Shown here: in pieces, positions 46,769 to 55,354 of the stretch
Layout: each line of letters opens with the position of its first letter
Numbering within the stretch: the stretch's first letter is position 1
Origin: SAR92 bacterium BACL16 MAG-120619-bin48
Lineage (GTDB): Bacteria > Pseudomonadota > Gammaproteobacteria > Pseudomonadales > Porticoccaceae
Direction of reading: 5' to 3'
DNA: 64,000 nt
Assembly (NCBI GenBank): GCA_001438605.1
Contig: LIDE01000012.1
Span: 1-64,000 of the forward strand
The notes under the pieces: generated by a model
The model's database searches: none
Told to the model about the DNA's origin: nothing
Seen by the model: the letters and a program-made list of their open reading frames with translations, nothing else
Position numbers and translations under genes: made by a program

Positions 46769-46805
46769 TACGCGCAGGAAACCTTTTTATCCATAAGGAA
46801 TTCTC

Positions 46806-47768
46806 ATGATCAAAGTCTGTCTCTACAGCGCTTCAACGTTTATTCAAGGCGGCGCCGAAGTGATCGCCCTGCCACGGGAAAAAGGCGCAGTGTTGTGGAT
46901 TGATATCCACAATGAGTCCAATGAGTCCGAGCAGCTAATCTTTGACCAGTTTGGCTGCCACCCGCTGACCATTCAGGACGCCAGACGGCGACGTCACCCG
47001 CCAAAAACCGAGCACTTCACCGACCAATCCTTTGTCTTGTTGCGCGAGTTGACCTCTGTCACCGGTAGCCTCGGGTTTCAAACACTGCAAATGTCCTGCT
47101 TTATTGGTGATGATTTTTTAATCACGCGGCACGACAAACCCTCAAAAGCCATCGATAGCTGGTGGGACAACGCCGAACTAGAAAAGACCGTCAAGCGCGG
47201 CCCCATGGTGTTGTTTGCCTCGATCACCAACAATATGGGCCTCGACTACCTCGATTTACTGTTGAATTTTGAACCGGCCCTGACCACTTACGAAGACACA
47301 CTGCTAACGTCACCAAGCGACAAATTACTGCGCGACCTAATCACCTGTAAAACATGGCTGCGCAAGCTTAAAAGACTGCATAGCTATCATGATCGCGTCT
47401 ATTCGCAACTGTTGGCGCACCTAAAACAAGAGCACGAATCAGATACCGACGCGATCCATTCCGTGACCGACGTCTATGAAAAATTTGAGCGGCTCAACAG
47501 CCTATCAACACTCTATTACGATTTAGCTGGCGACCTTATCGACGGCCACATTTCTTTGACATCCCACAAACTCAACGAAACCATGCGTGTGCTCACCGTT
47601 GTGACCGCCATTTTCGTGCCGTTGGGCTTTCTCGCGGGCCTGTACGGCATGAATTTCGACAATATGCCGGAATTACATCACCACAACGGTTACTATATTT
47701 TGGTCGGCGTAATGTGCGCCATTGCTCTTGGCTTAGTAGCACTGTTTAAGAGGAACAAATGGCTATGA
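46806..47768 (+). CDS. corA: CorA-family Mg2+/divalent cation channel
   Basis: A 320-residue 2-TM-GxN channel. A cytoplasmic domain of ~255 residues with long helices (YEKFERLNSLSTLYYDLAGDLI) ends in two membrane helices. The selectivity signature GMN is at 281-283, followed by MPEL (287-290). Mg2+ or Co2+ is the likely substrate. It overlaps the mscS-like gene by 10 bp, so the two are cotranslated. Confidence 0.93.
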   Translation: MIKVCLYSASTFIQGGAEVIALPREKGAVLWIDIHNESNESEQLIFDQFGCHPLTIQDARRRRHPPKTEHFTDQSFVLLRELTSVTGSLGFQTLQMSCFIGDDFLITRHDKPSKAIDSWWDNAELEKTVKRGPMVLFASITNNMGLDYLDLLLNFEPALTTYEDTLLTSPSDKLLRDLITCKTWLRKLKRLHSYHDRVYSQLLAHLKQEHESDTDAIHSVTDVYEKFERLNSLSTLYYDLAGDLIDGHISLTSHKLNETMRVLTVVTAIFVPLGFLAGLYGMNFDNMPELHHHNGYYILVGVMCAIALGLVALFKRNKWL

Positions 47769-48607
47769 TGGAAAATCTGCAAAATTGGCTGGCAATGCCG
47801 CTGTTTAGTGTTGGTAGCTACAGCCTCGAAACCATTGAAATTATTTCAGCCATGGCTTATTTCATCGGGGCCATGATCGTCTATCGTCTTATAGTGCGCG
47901 CATCTACTGCTGCCTCCAAACGCAGTCGAGCGAATGAAAAAGACCTTTATATCGTGCACCGCGTACTCAAATACGTCATCTACGGCATTGGTATATTGTT
48001 GGCGCTGTCCTCGCTGGGGGTTAGTTTTGACCGCTTGCTGATTGTTGCCGGCGCGCTGGGTGTGGGTATCGGCTTCGGCTTGCAATCTATCGTCAATAAC
48101 TTTGTCTGCGGCATTATTATTTTATTTGAGAAGTCTCTGCGCGTGGGTGATTTTGTCGAGCTGCCCAATGGTCTGCTCGGCGAAGTGAGGGAAATCAATA
48201 TCCGCAGCACCCTACTGCGCACTGTCGATAACGCCGATATTCTTGTGCCAAATTCCGATTTCATTAATAACCAGGTGAACAACTGGACTCTGAATGACGA
48301 CGTGCGACGCTTTTCGATTCGTTTCAGCGTGGCCTATGGCAGCGATATTGCGCTAGTGCGAAAAGCCGTGCTAAAAGCCGCTGAAAATGTGCCCTTAACA
48401 CTGCACCGCGACAATATTATGCCCGATGTGATGCTGACCGAGCTGGCCTCGTCAGGCGTAGATTTTATTCTCTCAGTGTGGGTTGAGGGCGAGTGGGTTA
48501 AACGACCTGGGCTGGTAAAGTCTCACTACCTAACCGCCATCTACAACAGCCTGCGAGAACACGGTCTGGAGATTCCATTCCCGCAGGTCGATGTGCACAT
48601 GCGTTAG
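47759..48607 (+). CDS. mscS: MscS-type mechanosensitive ion channel
   Basis: A 282-residue small-conductance channel protein. Three membrane helices are followed by the pore helix TM3 (GALGVGIGFGLQSIVNNFV) and the beta domain (LRVGDFVELPNGLLGEV). The cytoplasmic cage ends in FPQVDVHM. It is predicted to release solutes under hypo-osmotic stress. The start is ATG at 47759, with in-frame ATGs at 47765 and 47768 that are better spaced from AGGA. Coupled to corA; downstream it converges with argG. Confidence 0.92.
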   Translation: MAMMENLQNWLAMPLFSVGSYSLETIEIISAMAYFIGAMIVYRLIVRASTAASKRSRANEKDLYIVHRVLKYVIYGIGILLALSSLGVSFDRLLIVAGALGVGIGFGLQSIVNNFVCGIIILFEKSLRVGDFVELPNGLLGEVREINIRSTLLRTVDNADILVPNSDFINNQVNNWTLNDDVRRFSIRFSVAYGSDIALVRKAVLKAAENVPLTLHRDNIMPDVMLTELASSGVDFILSVWVEGEWVKRPGLVKSHYLTAIYNSLREHGLEIPFPQVDVHMR

Positions 48608-48675
48608 CCGTCTACAAACACGGGCGCCGCCAGATATTCCCAAAGAATCACTGAGGCGCCCACTACGACAGAAAA

Positions 48676-49893
48676 TTACTTAAGCTCACGGCCGCGGTTA
48701 GCAGCAATGCGCAAACGCAGCGCGTTTAACTTAATAAAGCCTTCCGCATCCGCTTGGTTGTAGGCACCAGCATCGTCGTCAAAAGTCGCAATCTTGCCAT
48801 CAAACAAACTGTCAGCAGAGCGACGACCGACCACGGTAACATTGCCTTTGTAGAGTTTAAGTCGCACATCACCATTCACAGACTCTTGGCTCTTATCGAT
48901 AGCGGTTTGCAACATCAACCGCTCGGGTGACCACCAGTAACCGTTGTAAATCAGGTTCGCGTAGCGCGGCATCAACTCATCTTTCAAGTGCGCCACTTCG
49001 CGATCCAAACAGATAGACTCAATCGCCCGGTGAGCGCGCATCATTACCGTGCCCGCAGGCGTTTCGTAACATCCGCGCGACTTCATACCCACATAGCGGT
49101 TTTCAACAATATCCAAACGACCAATACCGTTCGCACCTGCCACCTTATTCAAATGCTCGATCACCGTGGCCGGCGACATCGCCTGACCATCAATCGCAAC
49201 GATATCACCCTTCTCGTAGGTCACTTCAATATAGGTTGCCACATCAGGTGCCGTCAGCGGGTCAACCGTCCAGCGCCACATTTCGTCTTCAGCTTCCGAC
49301 CAAGGGTCCTCCAAATTGCCACCCTCGTAAGAGATATGCAGCAAATTGGCATCCATTGAGAACGGCGATTTTTTACCGCGCTTCATTTCAACAGGAATAT
49401 TGTGTGTCTCGCAGTACTCCATCAGCTTGTCGCGGGAATTAAGATCCCACTCACGCCACGGCGCAATCACTTTAATGCCCGGCTTCAACGCGTAGGCACC
49501 CAACTCGAAACGCACCTGGTCGTTGCCCTTGCCCGTCGCACCATGAGAGATTGCATCAGCACCCGTTTCATTGGCAATTTCAATCAAGCGCTTAGCGATA
49601 AGCGGGCGCGCAATCGACGTGCCCAGCAGATACTCACCTTCATAGATTGTGTTGGCACGAAACATCGGGAAAACGTAGTCCCGCGCAAACTCTTCGCGCA
49701 GATCATCGATATAAATTTCTTTCACGCCTAAAGCCTGTGCTTTAAGCCGCGCAGGTTCAACTTCCTCACCCTGACCGATATCAGCCGTAAAGGTAACCAC
49801 TTCGCATTGATATTCCTCTTGCAGCCATTTCACAATGACCGAGGTATCCAAACCGCCTGAATAGGCTAAGACTACTTTGTTAATATTTGACAC
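48676..49893 (-). CDS. argG: Argininosuccinate synthase
   Basis: ATP-dependent condensation of citrulline and aspartate in arginine synthesis. It has 405 residues, the short type 1 form. The PP-loop [10 protein letters not shown] is at 10-19. [13 protein letters not shown] and [18 protein letters not shown] are intact. I chose the GTG at 49893 because GAAGG lies about ten bases upstream and the product starts [14 protein letters not shown]; a TTG at 49920 would add nine residues. In Pseudomonas argG is close to pyrC-rnt; here an accessory module lies between. Confidence 0.96.
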   Translation of the reverse strand: MSNINKVVLAYSGGLDTSVIVKWLQEEYQCEVVTFTADIGQGEEVEPARLKAQALGVKEIYIDDLREEFARDYVFPMFRANTIYEGEYLLGTSIARPLIAKRLIEIANETGADAISHGATGKGNDQVRFELGAYALKPGIKVIAPWREWDLNSRDKLMEYCETHNIPVEMKRGKKSPFSMDANLLHISYEGGNLEDPWSEAEDEMWRWTVDPLTAPDVATYIEVTYEKGDIVAIDGQAMSPATVIEHLNKVAGANGIGRLDIVENRYVGMKSRGCYETPAGTVMMRAHRAIESICLDREVAHLKDELMPRYANLIYNGYWWSPERLMLQTAIDKSQESVNGDVRLKLYKGNVTVVGRRSADSLFDGKIATFDDDAGAYNQADAEGFIKLNALRLRIAANRGRELK

Positions 49894-50021
49894 GTTGCTA
49901 TTACCTTCACTGGTTAACAAGAGGGCGGGATTTTACCCCAAGCAGCGTGGGGATTCATAGTTTAACGAAAAACCGGCCGAGTAAATCCGCACCCAACCAT
50001 CAACAGCGGCTAAACCCAGCG

Positions 50022-50120
50022 TTAAAAAATAGAGCTTCGAGTCAACGAAGTGAGATAGGCCAATGCCGCCGTCCCCACATAGGAATTTCCCGAAAGGTCA
50101 AGCTCCGGCGACCACACCGC
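50022..50120 (-). pseudogene. Putative 3' remnant of a glutaminase gene (glsA-like)
   Basis: The last 32 codons of the chimeric frame. The pattern WSPELD-x2-GNS-x2-G-x2-AL, ending SIF, is the typical glutaminase C-terminus. No other glutaminase sequence is present in the window, so the rest of the gene was lost with the receptor's barrel. The assignment rests on a short motif. Confidence 0.5.
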
Positions 50121-50326
50121 CACCGAAATACTCATCGGCACATCAATCAATCTTTCCTCACGCTTTTGCGCCGTTACAATAATTTCATCAATCTGATTTT
50201 GCTTTTTAGCAGTCTGTCCATCGTTATTAACATCCTGCGCCATCACACCCTGAGTAACCGCCCCAGTTGCAAAAAACGCAATGAGTGTTGCCAGTAAAGT
50301 TCTTTTATTGTTTCTTCCCCGTTCCA

Positions 50327-50338
50327 TAGTCTTCTCCT
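50327..50338 (-). promoter_or_regulatory. Internal ribosome-binding site and ATG inside the truncated receptor gene
   Basis: On the minus strand AGGAG (50334-50338) is followed by AAGACT and an in-frame ATG (50325-50327). That ATG begins MERGRNNKRTLLATLIAFF, a signal-peptide-like sequence. It is a better start site than that of the full frame. Confidence 0.6.
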
Positions 50339-50714
50339 GATCTTTCAGTAAAGTATTTTGGCGAAGTGAAATAACAATCACGCCACCATCTGTAAGATCG
50401 CCAGAGAAGTCTGTGCCTCGCAGTAATATGCCGAGGGCTTCGTTAATCGTATGCACACCGTTGACTGGATTTACGCCGGTCATGTGAGCTAGTTCGTGGG
50501 GGTACAGCAGTTGGACGTTGGTGAGTTTGACGAAAGCATCCATTGCTGTTCCTAGCGTTCCCTGCTCGATACGAAAGTGATATCGCGCTTGGGGGTCAAG
50601 TGCGTTTGCATTTAGTGCGATCATGCCGAGTGCGACAACTATGCACAGGGCAAACTTAATTCGCTTTATACAAAACACTCTCCACAAACTAGACTCGGTG
50701 CTCAAAATAGGATT

Positions 50715-50768
50715 TCAGTCTTGCCTACCGATCTTATGCATAAAGACTTCTAAGATTGGAAAACCCAT
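50715..50768 (-). CDS. Possible 17-residue leader peptide between fecR and the receptor stub
   Basis: On the minus strand AGGGG, a 6-nt spacer and ATG start a frame of 17 residues (MGFPILEVFMHKIGRQD) ending in TGA at 50715-50717. It sits in the 145-bp gap after fecR. The ribosome-binding site is good, but short frames like this can occur by chance, and I know no homologue. Confidence 0.3.
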   Translation of the reverse strand: MGFPILEVFMHKIGRQD

Positions 50769-50850
50769 AAATAACCCCTTGGTAGACAAAAATAATGTGT
50801 ACTGACCTCTGCAGGTGACTGCTGCCGTTGGGCGAGTACTGAAAAGATGG

Positions 50851-51945
50851 TTAGATCTTGGATATGCGCACGTGCTTTGAGTCGATGCGTTCGATACGCA
50901 CATTGATCATAATTTGTAATGCTTCAAACATGGCGTCTACTTCTCCTACGTTAAAGCTGCCGGCAATCGGTAATTGACGAAGGTCGCTGTCTTCGATGTC
51001 GATGCTGATGTCGGTGTAGCGGCTGATGCTGTCAACCACGGCGGACAGGGGTTCGCCGGCAAAGGCGAGCCTGCCTTCGCGCCAGGATAGTTTGCGTTGC
51101 ACGGTGTCGGGGGCAATTAGGTCGACGCGCTCGACTGTCTCTTCGAAGATGACGTTTTGCCCGGCGCTGACGGTGCCAAGCAGCGCTGCTGGCTGCGGGG
51201 TTGTGCCTTGCTCGGTGAGGGTGCGTGTGGCTGCACCTGTGGAGGCGCGTGTGGAGGAGAGTGCGACGGTGCCCTCTTCGACCATGACATCAATTTTTTC
51301 GTCGCGCAGGAAGACGCTGAACGCGGTGCCGACGGCGGTGACGATGCCATTACCGGCATAGACTGCAAAGGGTTTTTGTTTGTTGGGGGCGACGTCGAAA
51401 TAGCCTTCGCCGTATTTGAGGACTATTTTGCGCTGGGTTTTGCTGTAGGACACGTCTATTTGGCTGTTGGTGTTGAGTTGCACGGCGGAGCCATCGGGCA
51501 GTTGTATGGTTTTTCGTTCTCCGAGGGCGGTTGTGTAGGTGCCTTGGTGCAGTTGCGCGCTACTGTTGATGAGCTGATAGGTTAGGCCGAGTATTCCGAC
51601 AAGGGCTATGGAGGCGGCTGCGGTTATAAATTTGGGTGTTGCAAACAGGGTGCCGGCAAGTGCTTTTAGGCCTGCCCATCGCGCGGCGATGGCTGGCTTT
51701 TGGGGGCGCTGGTGGCTGTCGGTTGCGGCGTGGTCGTTGAGTTCTTCGAGAATATCGAGGCCACCCCATAAGGCGGCGAGGCGGGCGTAGGCTTCACGAT
51801 GTTGTTCGCCACTGTTGAGCCAGGCTTGAAACTCGCTCTTTTGCGCGGCGGATAGGCCATTTTCATCGGCGCGCATAACCCACAGGGCTGCTTGCGATTC
51901 GATTTCTTTGATGTCAGGAAAGCTAATAATACTGTCGGTGGTCAT
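50851..51945 (-). CDS. fecR: FecR-type anti-sigma factor / transmembrane signal transducer
   Basis: 364 residues. An N-terminal cytoplasmic anti-sigma region (AALWVMRADENGLSAAQKSEFQAWL, DUF4880) is followed by one membrane helix (107-127). The periplasmic FecR domain (about 138-230: TYTTALGERKTIQLPDGSAVQLNTNS) and a C-terminal STN-like region (~290-364: LAFAGEPLSAVVDSISRY) follow. In Fec-type signalling it passes a signal from the receptor's STN domain to the sigma factor. An unusual Ser/Thr/Ala-rich insert lies at ~231-258. It overlaps the sigma gene (ATGA). Its receptor partner downstream is truncated. Confidence 0.9.
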   Translation of the reverse strand: MTTDSIISFPDIKEIESQAALWVMRADENGLSAAQKSEFQAWLNSGEQHREAYARLAALWGGLDILEELNDHAATDSHQRPQKPAIAARWAGLKALAGTLFATPKFITAAASIALVGILGLTYQLINSSAQLHQGTYTTALGERKTIQLPDGSAVQLNTNSQIDVSYSKTQRKIVLKYGEGYFDVAPNKQKPFAVYAGNGIVTAVGTAFSVFLRDEKIDVMVEEGTVALSSTRASTGAATRTLTEQGTTPQPAALLGTVSAGQNVIFEETVERVDLIAPDTVQRKLSWREGRLAFAGEPLSAVVDSISRYTDISIDIEDSDLRQLPIAGSFNVGEVDAMFEALQIMINVRIERIDSKHVRISKI

Positions 51946-52550
51946 GACTGTTCACTCTCAGTGGTCTCTTCCTTTTTTCGCTCAGTCGGTTGTCGCTCGC
52001 TGGTTGGCTCGGGCAGGTTGAGCACGGAGCCAAACTCTTCAGGGTCGTAGCCCTGTTCTCGCAGCAGGCTGTTGCACATGACAAGCGCGGCGGCGACGCG
52101 CTTTTCTACGGTGCTTAGTGAGACGTTCAACCTTGTGGCTATTTGTTTAAATTTCAGTTTTTCCATTTTCCGCATGAGCAGTGCGCGTCGGTAGTCTGGC
52201 GGTAAGCTGGCAATCACTTTTGCTGCCACGACAAGTTTGCGCTGGCCGTCAATTTGGTTTTCGATGGAAACTTGACGCTCATCCTGTAAGACTTCCTCAC
52301 CCCCAGAATCCTCATAGTGATCTGTGTTGGTGTTCACTTTTCGTTTAATTTCACTGAAGGCGAGATTTTGTGCAACGCGCAATAAAAAGGCTTTTGGATT
52401 TTGGATGTCGGTTTTGGTTTCTGCGGCAAAGGCTTTGAGAAACGTTTCTTGGGTGTAATCTTCGATGTCTTCTGCACGACGGCAGTAGCGGGCGAAGATT
52501 CGCTTAATGGATTTTTCGTGCTCTTGAAAGGCCTGTAATATTTTCGACAT
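51942..52550 (-). CDS. fecI: ECF sigma factor of FecI type
   Basis: 202 residues. Region 2 spans about 10-75 (RRAEDIEDYTQETFLKAF and FLLRVAQNLAFSEIKRK), and region 4 about 105-160 (SLPPDYRRALLMRKMEKLKFKQIATRLNVSLSTVEKRV split by the turn). A charged C-terminal tail follows. It is the usual partner of FecR and directs transcription of a cognate TonB receptor gene. The ATG at 52550 was chosen because the sequence before it (MLPLLIPANQITEAL) is not conserved-looking. The ribosome-binding site is weak. Confidence 0.9.
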   Translation of the reverse strand: MSKILQAFQEHEKSIKRIFARYCRRAEDIEDYTQETFLKAFAAETKTDIQNPKAFLLRVAQNLAFSEIKRKVNTNTDHYEDSGGEEVLQDERQVSIENQIDGQRKLVVAAKVIASLPPDYRRALLMRKMEKLKFKQIATRLNVSLSTVEKRVAAALVMCNSLLREQGYDPEEFGSVLNLPEPTSERQPTERKKEETTESEQS

Positions 52551-52704
52551 GAGCGCTTCGGTTATTTGGTTCGCAGGTATTAATAAAGGTAGCACAGAGA
52601 AAAAATATCGCCGGAAAAGCGCGTGGACTCTTTTTGCGCATTAGCGGCTTAAAAGCGGTGGTGGAGGTGTGACGATTTGTGAGGTGCTAACTGTTCTTGC
52701 AGGC

Positions 52705-53475
52705 TTAAGACGTTATGGGGAGAGGTTGGGCTGAGCCGTCTGCGAGGTCATAGAGGCGATGGCCGAGGGAGGCGAATTGCGCTAGGTCGCTGCTGGTGGG
52801 GAAGCTGTAGTAGCCGGCGGGGCCTTGCTGCGGCTGCGCGGGCAGTGGCTGTCCGGCACTGATGGCGGCGACGGCGTGTTGAATTTGCTGGCAGCCGCCG
52901 GTGTATAAGCTGAGTACGTTGGCGAGGTAGGATTTGTCGCGGGCGAGGGGTATGGAGGCGATTGAAATAATATCGCCGGTATCTATCCCGCTGTCTTGAA
53001 TATAGTGGAGGGTTGACCCGATCTCGGGTTCTTGATTGAGCATGGCTCTAAAGGTTGCCATCACGCCCCGATAATCAGGCAACACGCCCGAATGCAGGTT
53101 AATAACACCGTGCTTGGGTATGGCGATTACGTCTTGTCGAATGATTAATCCAAAGCGCACTGAGATAATTAGGTCTGGCTGGCTCGCTTGTATGCGTGCG
53201 ATACCGGCGGGACTGTTGACGTTGTTGCCGAGGTCGGTGAATCCCTGCAGTGTGCAGCCTGCTTGTTGTGCGAGCATTTCAAACGTGGGGCGTCCGTCTG
53301 CCAGTTGCGCGCGCTCGACGGTGGCAAGGTCTATCAATGGCTGGGGTAACTGTTGATTGCCGCCTACTTTTTCGGAGAGAAAAATAGTCAATCTGTGGTC
53401 GCTGAGGATGTGAATAAGCTGACTTAGTGCTACGTGGCTCGCTAGGTCGCGGTTGGTTAGTAGCGTTATATTCAT
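52705..53475 (-). CDS. Formyltransferase-family protein, substrate unknown
   Basis: 256 residues of the methionyl-tRNA/GAR formyltransferase fold. The formyl-THF hallmark [11 protein letters not shown] follows VIN-L, and the catalytic-loop equivalent [10 protein letters not shown] is present. No C-terminal tRNA-binding OB domain is visible, and it is not Fmt, which is ~310 residues. Related stand-alone enzymes act on sugar nucleotides or amino groups in surface glycans. Divergent from pyrC; about 150 bp from the sigma gene. The N-terminus [21 protein letters not shown] is convincing. Confidence 0.8.
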   Translation of the reverse strand: MNITLLTNRDLASHVALSQLIHILSDHRLTIFLSEKVGGNQQLPQPLIDLATVERAQLADGRPTFEMLAQQAGCTLQGFTDLGNNVNSPAGIARIQASQPDLIISVRFGLIIRQDVIAIPKHGVINLHSGVLPDYRGVMATFRAMLNQEPEIGSTLHYIQDSGIDTGDIISIASIPLARDKSYLANVLSLYTGGCQQIQHAVAAISAGQPLPAQPQQGPAGYYSFPTSSDLAQFASLGHRLYDLADGSAQPLPITS

Positions 53476-53572
53476 GGTCTGCTCATTTGTTTTCGCTTAC
53501 TTTTCCACAAAACCTATTATGGCGCCACTGTTTCCGGTAGCATTCATGCTGCAATCTGTGGACATCATTACA

Positions 53573-54610
53573 ATGAATCGTATAACGCTCACCCAACCCG
53601 ACGACTGGCATCTTCATCTTCGCGACAACGCGACGTTAGCATCGACAGTGCCCGCTGCGACGCGGGGTTTTGGTCGCGGCATCATTATGCCGAATCTTCT
53701 GCCGCCGGCAACGACTGTTGCGCAGGCGTCCGCTTATCGCGAGCGCATTTTGGCGCAGCGTCCGGCGGGTTCGTCTTGGCAGCCGTTGATGGTTTTGTAT
53801 CTCACCGACAACACGACTTGCGATGAAATTCGTGCGGCAAAGGCCTGTGGATTTATTCATGGCTGCAAATACTATCCCGCGGGGGCAACTACTAACTCTG
53901 ACTCTGGCGTGACCGATTTGAAGAATATTTCTGCGGTGCTGGAGACTATGCAAGAGGTTGGTATGGTACTGCAGCTGCACGGTGAGGTGACGGCGGCTGA
54001 GATTGATATTTTTGATCGCGAAGCGGTGTTTATTGAGCGCCACCTGATCTGGCTGGCCGAGCAGTTTCCGCGTTTAAAAATTGTTTTGGAGCATATTACA
54101 ACGAAGCAGGCGGCGGACTATGTCGCTGCTGCGAGCAGTTATATCGCCGCAACCATTACACCGCAGCATTTGCTCTACAATCGCAACCATATGCTGGTTG
54201 GGGGTATTCGCCCGCACTTGTTTTGTCTGCCTATTTTGAAGCGCAATATTCACCAACAGGCGCTTATTGCGGCGGCAACGAGCGGTAACCCAAAGTTCTT
54301 TCTTGGCACCGACTCGGCGCCCCACGCGCAGAATAAAAAAGAGAGTGCCTGTGGCTGTGCCGGTTGTTTTAGCCACCATGCGGCTATTGAGCTATACGCT
54401 CAGACGTTCGATGATGCGGGCGCTCTGGACAAGCTTGAGGCCTTTGCAAGTTTTAATGGCGCTGATTTTTACGGCCTTCCGCGCAATACCAGCACGATTA
54501 CGCTGGTGCGAGAACCTTGGCAATTGCCAGCCACTATTCCGTTTGAGGATACGCAGCTCGTTCCTCTCGGCGCAGGATCGACCCTCAACTGGAAAATGAC
54601 TGACTCATGA
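53573..54610 (+). CDS. pyrC: Dihydroorotase (class II, PyrC)
   Basis: Third step of pyrimidine synthesis: reversible cyclisation of carbamoyl-aspartate. It has 345 residues. Zinc ligands His13 and His15 (DWHLHLRDN) with Arg17, and the carboxylated lysine Lys99 ([17 protein letters not shown]), are as in E. coli PyrC. Further ligands appear in LHGE, EHITT and GTDSAPH. The ATG at 53573 gives the family start [18 protein letters not shown]; codons upstream to 53453 are not conserved-looking. It overlaps rnt by ATGA. Confidence 0.96.
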   Translation: MNRITLTQPDDWHLHLRDNATLASTVPAATRGFGRGIIMPNLLPPATTVAQASAYRERILAQRPAGSSWQPLMVLYLTDNTTCDEIRAAKACGFIHGCKYYPAGATTNSDSGVTDLKNISAVLETMQEVGMVLQLHGEVTAAEIDIFDREAVFIERHLIWLAEQFPRLKIVLEHITTKQAADYVAAASSYIAATITPQHLLYNRNHMLVGGIRPHLFCLPILKRNIHQQALIAAATSGNPKFFLGTDSAPHAQNKKESACGCAGCFSHHAAIELYAQTFDDAGALDKLEAFASFNGADFYGLPRNTSTITLVREPWQLPATIPFEDTQLVPLGAGSTLNWKMTDS

Positions 54611-55260
54611 ACCCTTCTTCTGACGTCGAGAGTGATAACAATTTACCCACAGGTGAAATAGGTCAGCGGTTTCGCGGATTTCTACCGGTGGTGGTCGACG
54701 TTGAAACAGGTGGTTTTAATTCTCGCACCGACGCGCTGCTGGAAATGGCTGCGGTTGTTTTAGAGATGGATGCGCAGGGTCACCTGCAAATCAAAGAGAG
54801 TTACAGTAAAAATATCGATCCGTTTCCGGGGGCTGTAGTTGAACGCGCCGCTCTCGACTTTACGGGTATCGATATCTACGATCCCGACCGTATGCCGGAA
54901 GATGAAGGCGAGGCGCTGCGGGATATATTTCGTCCGATCCGTCAGGAAATTAGCGCTACGGGCTGCACTCGTGCGGTGATGGTGGCTCACAACGCGCATT
55001 TTGATTTGGGTTTTGTTAACGCTGCGGTCAATCGCAATCAGATCAAACGCAATCCTTTCCACCCCTTTTCCTGCTTTGACACGTCGACACTGGCGGGGCT
55101 CGCCTATGGGCAAACGGTTCTGGCTAAGGCTTGCATGGCGGCTGAGTTAGACTTTGATAATCGCGACGCGCACAGTGCGCTGTATGATGCGATCAAAACC
55201 GCTGAACTGTTCTGCAAGATTGTCAATCGCTGGAAAACCCTTGGTGGCTGGCCGGGCTGA
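54607..55260 (+). CDS. rnt: Ribonuclease T
   Basis: A 217-residue DEDD-type 3'-5' exoribonuclease that trims tRNA and other stable RNA 3' ends. The exonuclease motifs are [18 protein letters not shown] (Exo I), [12 protein letters not shown] (Exo II) and [17 protein letters not shown] (Exo III). It forms an operon with pyrC, the conserved Pseudomonas order. It converges with the AGCS symporter gene, separated by a terminator. Confidence 0.96.
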   Translation: MNPSSDVESDNNLPTGEIGQRFRGFLPVVVDVETGGFNSRTDALLEMAAVVLEMDAQGHLQIKESYSKNIDPFPGAVVERAALDFTGIDIYDPDRMPEDEGEALRDIFRPIRQEISATGCTRAVMVAHNAHFDLGFVNAAVNRNQIKRNPFHPFSCFDTSTLAGLAYGQTVLAKACMAAELDFDNRDAHSALYDAIKTAELFCKIVNRWKTLGGWPG

Positions 55261-55272
55261 AACCTGCAGCCA

Positions 55273-55309
55273 TAAAAAAAACGCCTCTCCAGACAGTCTG
55301 AAGAGGCGC
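55273..55309 (-). terminator. Rho-independent terminator of the AGCS symporter gene
   Basis: Read on the minus strand a 7-bp outer stem CGCCTCT/AGAGGCG with inner CAGAC/GTCTG pairing is followed by TTTTTTTTAT. It lies 46 bp after the symporter stop; the plus-strand reading for rnt lacks a T-run. Confidence 0.88.
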
Positions 55310-55354
55310 TTCTGAACAGGCGCTTGTTGAGAGGTGCTACAACCGTTTTACGCG

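Larger units (their letters stand above)
50022..50705 (-). pseudogene. Truncated TonB-dependent receptor with STN domain, fused to a glutaminase-like C-terminus
   Basis: A 227-codon frame. Residues ~14-37 are a signal sequence, ~40-115 an STN signalling domain (FRIEQGTLGTAMDAFVKLT, LLYPHELAHMTG, INEALGILLRGT). Residues 136-156 form a second hydrophobic segment and 173-184 a TonB box (DEIIVTAQKREE), followed by the start of the plug (RLIDVPMSISV). The ~700-residue barrel is absent. Instead residues 196-227 read AVWSPELDLSGNSYVGTAAL..SIF, matching the SPxLDxxGNSxxG end of GlsA glutaminases. I infer an in-frame deletion-fusion. The protein cannot be a working receptor. The start is TTG (50705) or GTG (50678). 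FecR and sigma genes upstream look intact. Confidence 0.7.

Noticed and set aside
48620..48655. GGGCGCC ... GGCGCCC inverted repeat between mscS and argG
   Set aside because: The loop would be nearly 30 nt and no T-run follows on either strand, so I could not support a terminator.
49936..49952. CCCCA ... TGGGG hairpin upstream of argG
   Set aside because: The stem is only 5 bp and the following sequence (TAAAATCC on the minus strand) is not a proper T-run. A leader attenuator for argG is not supported.
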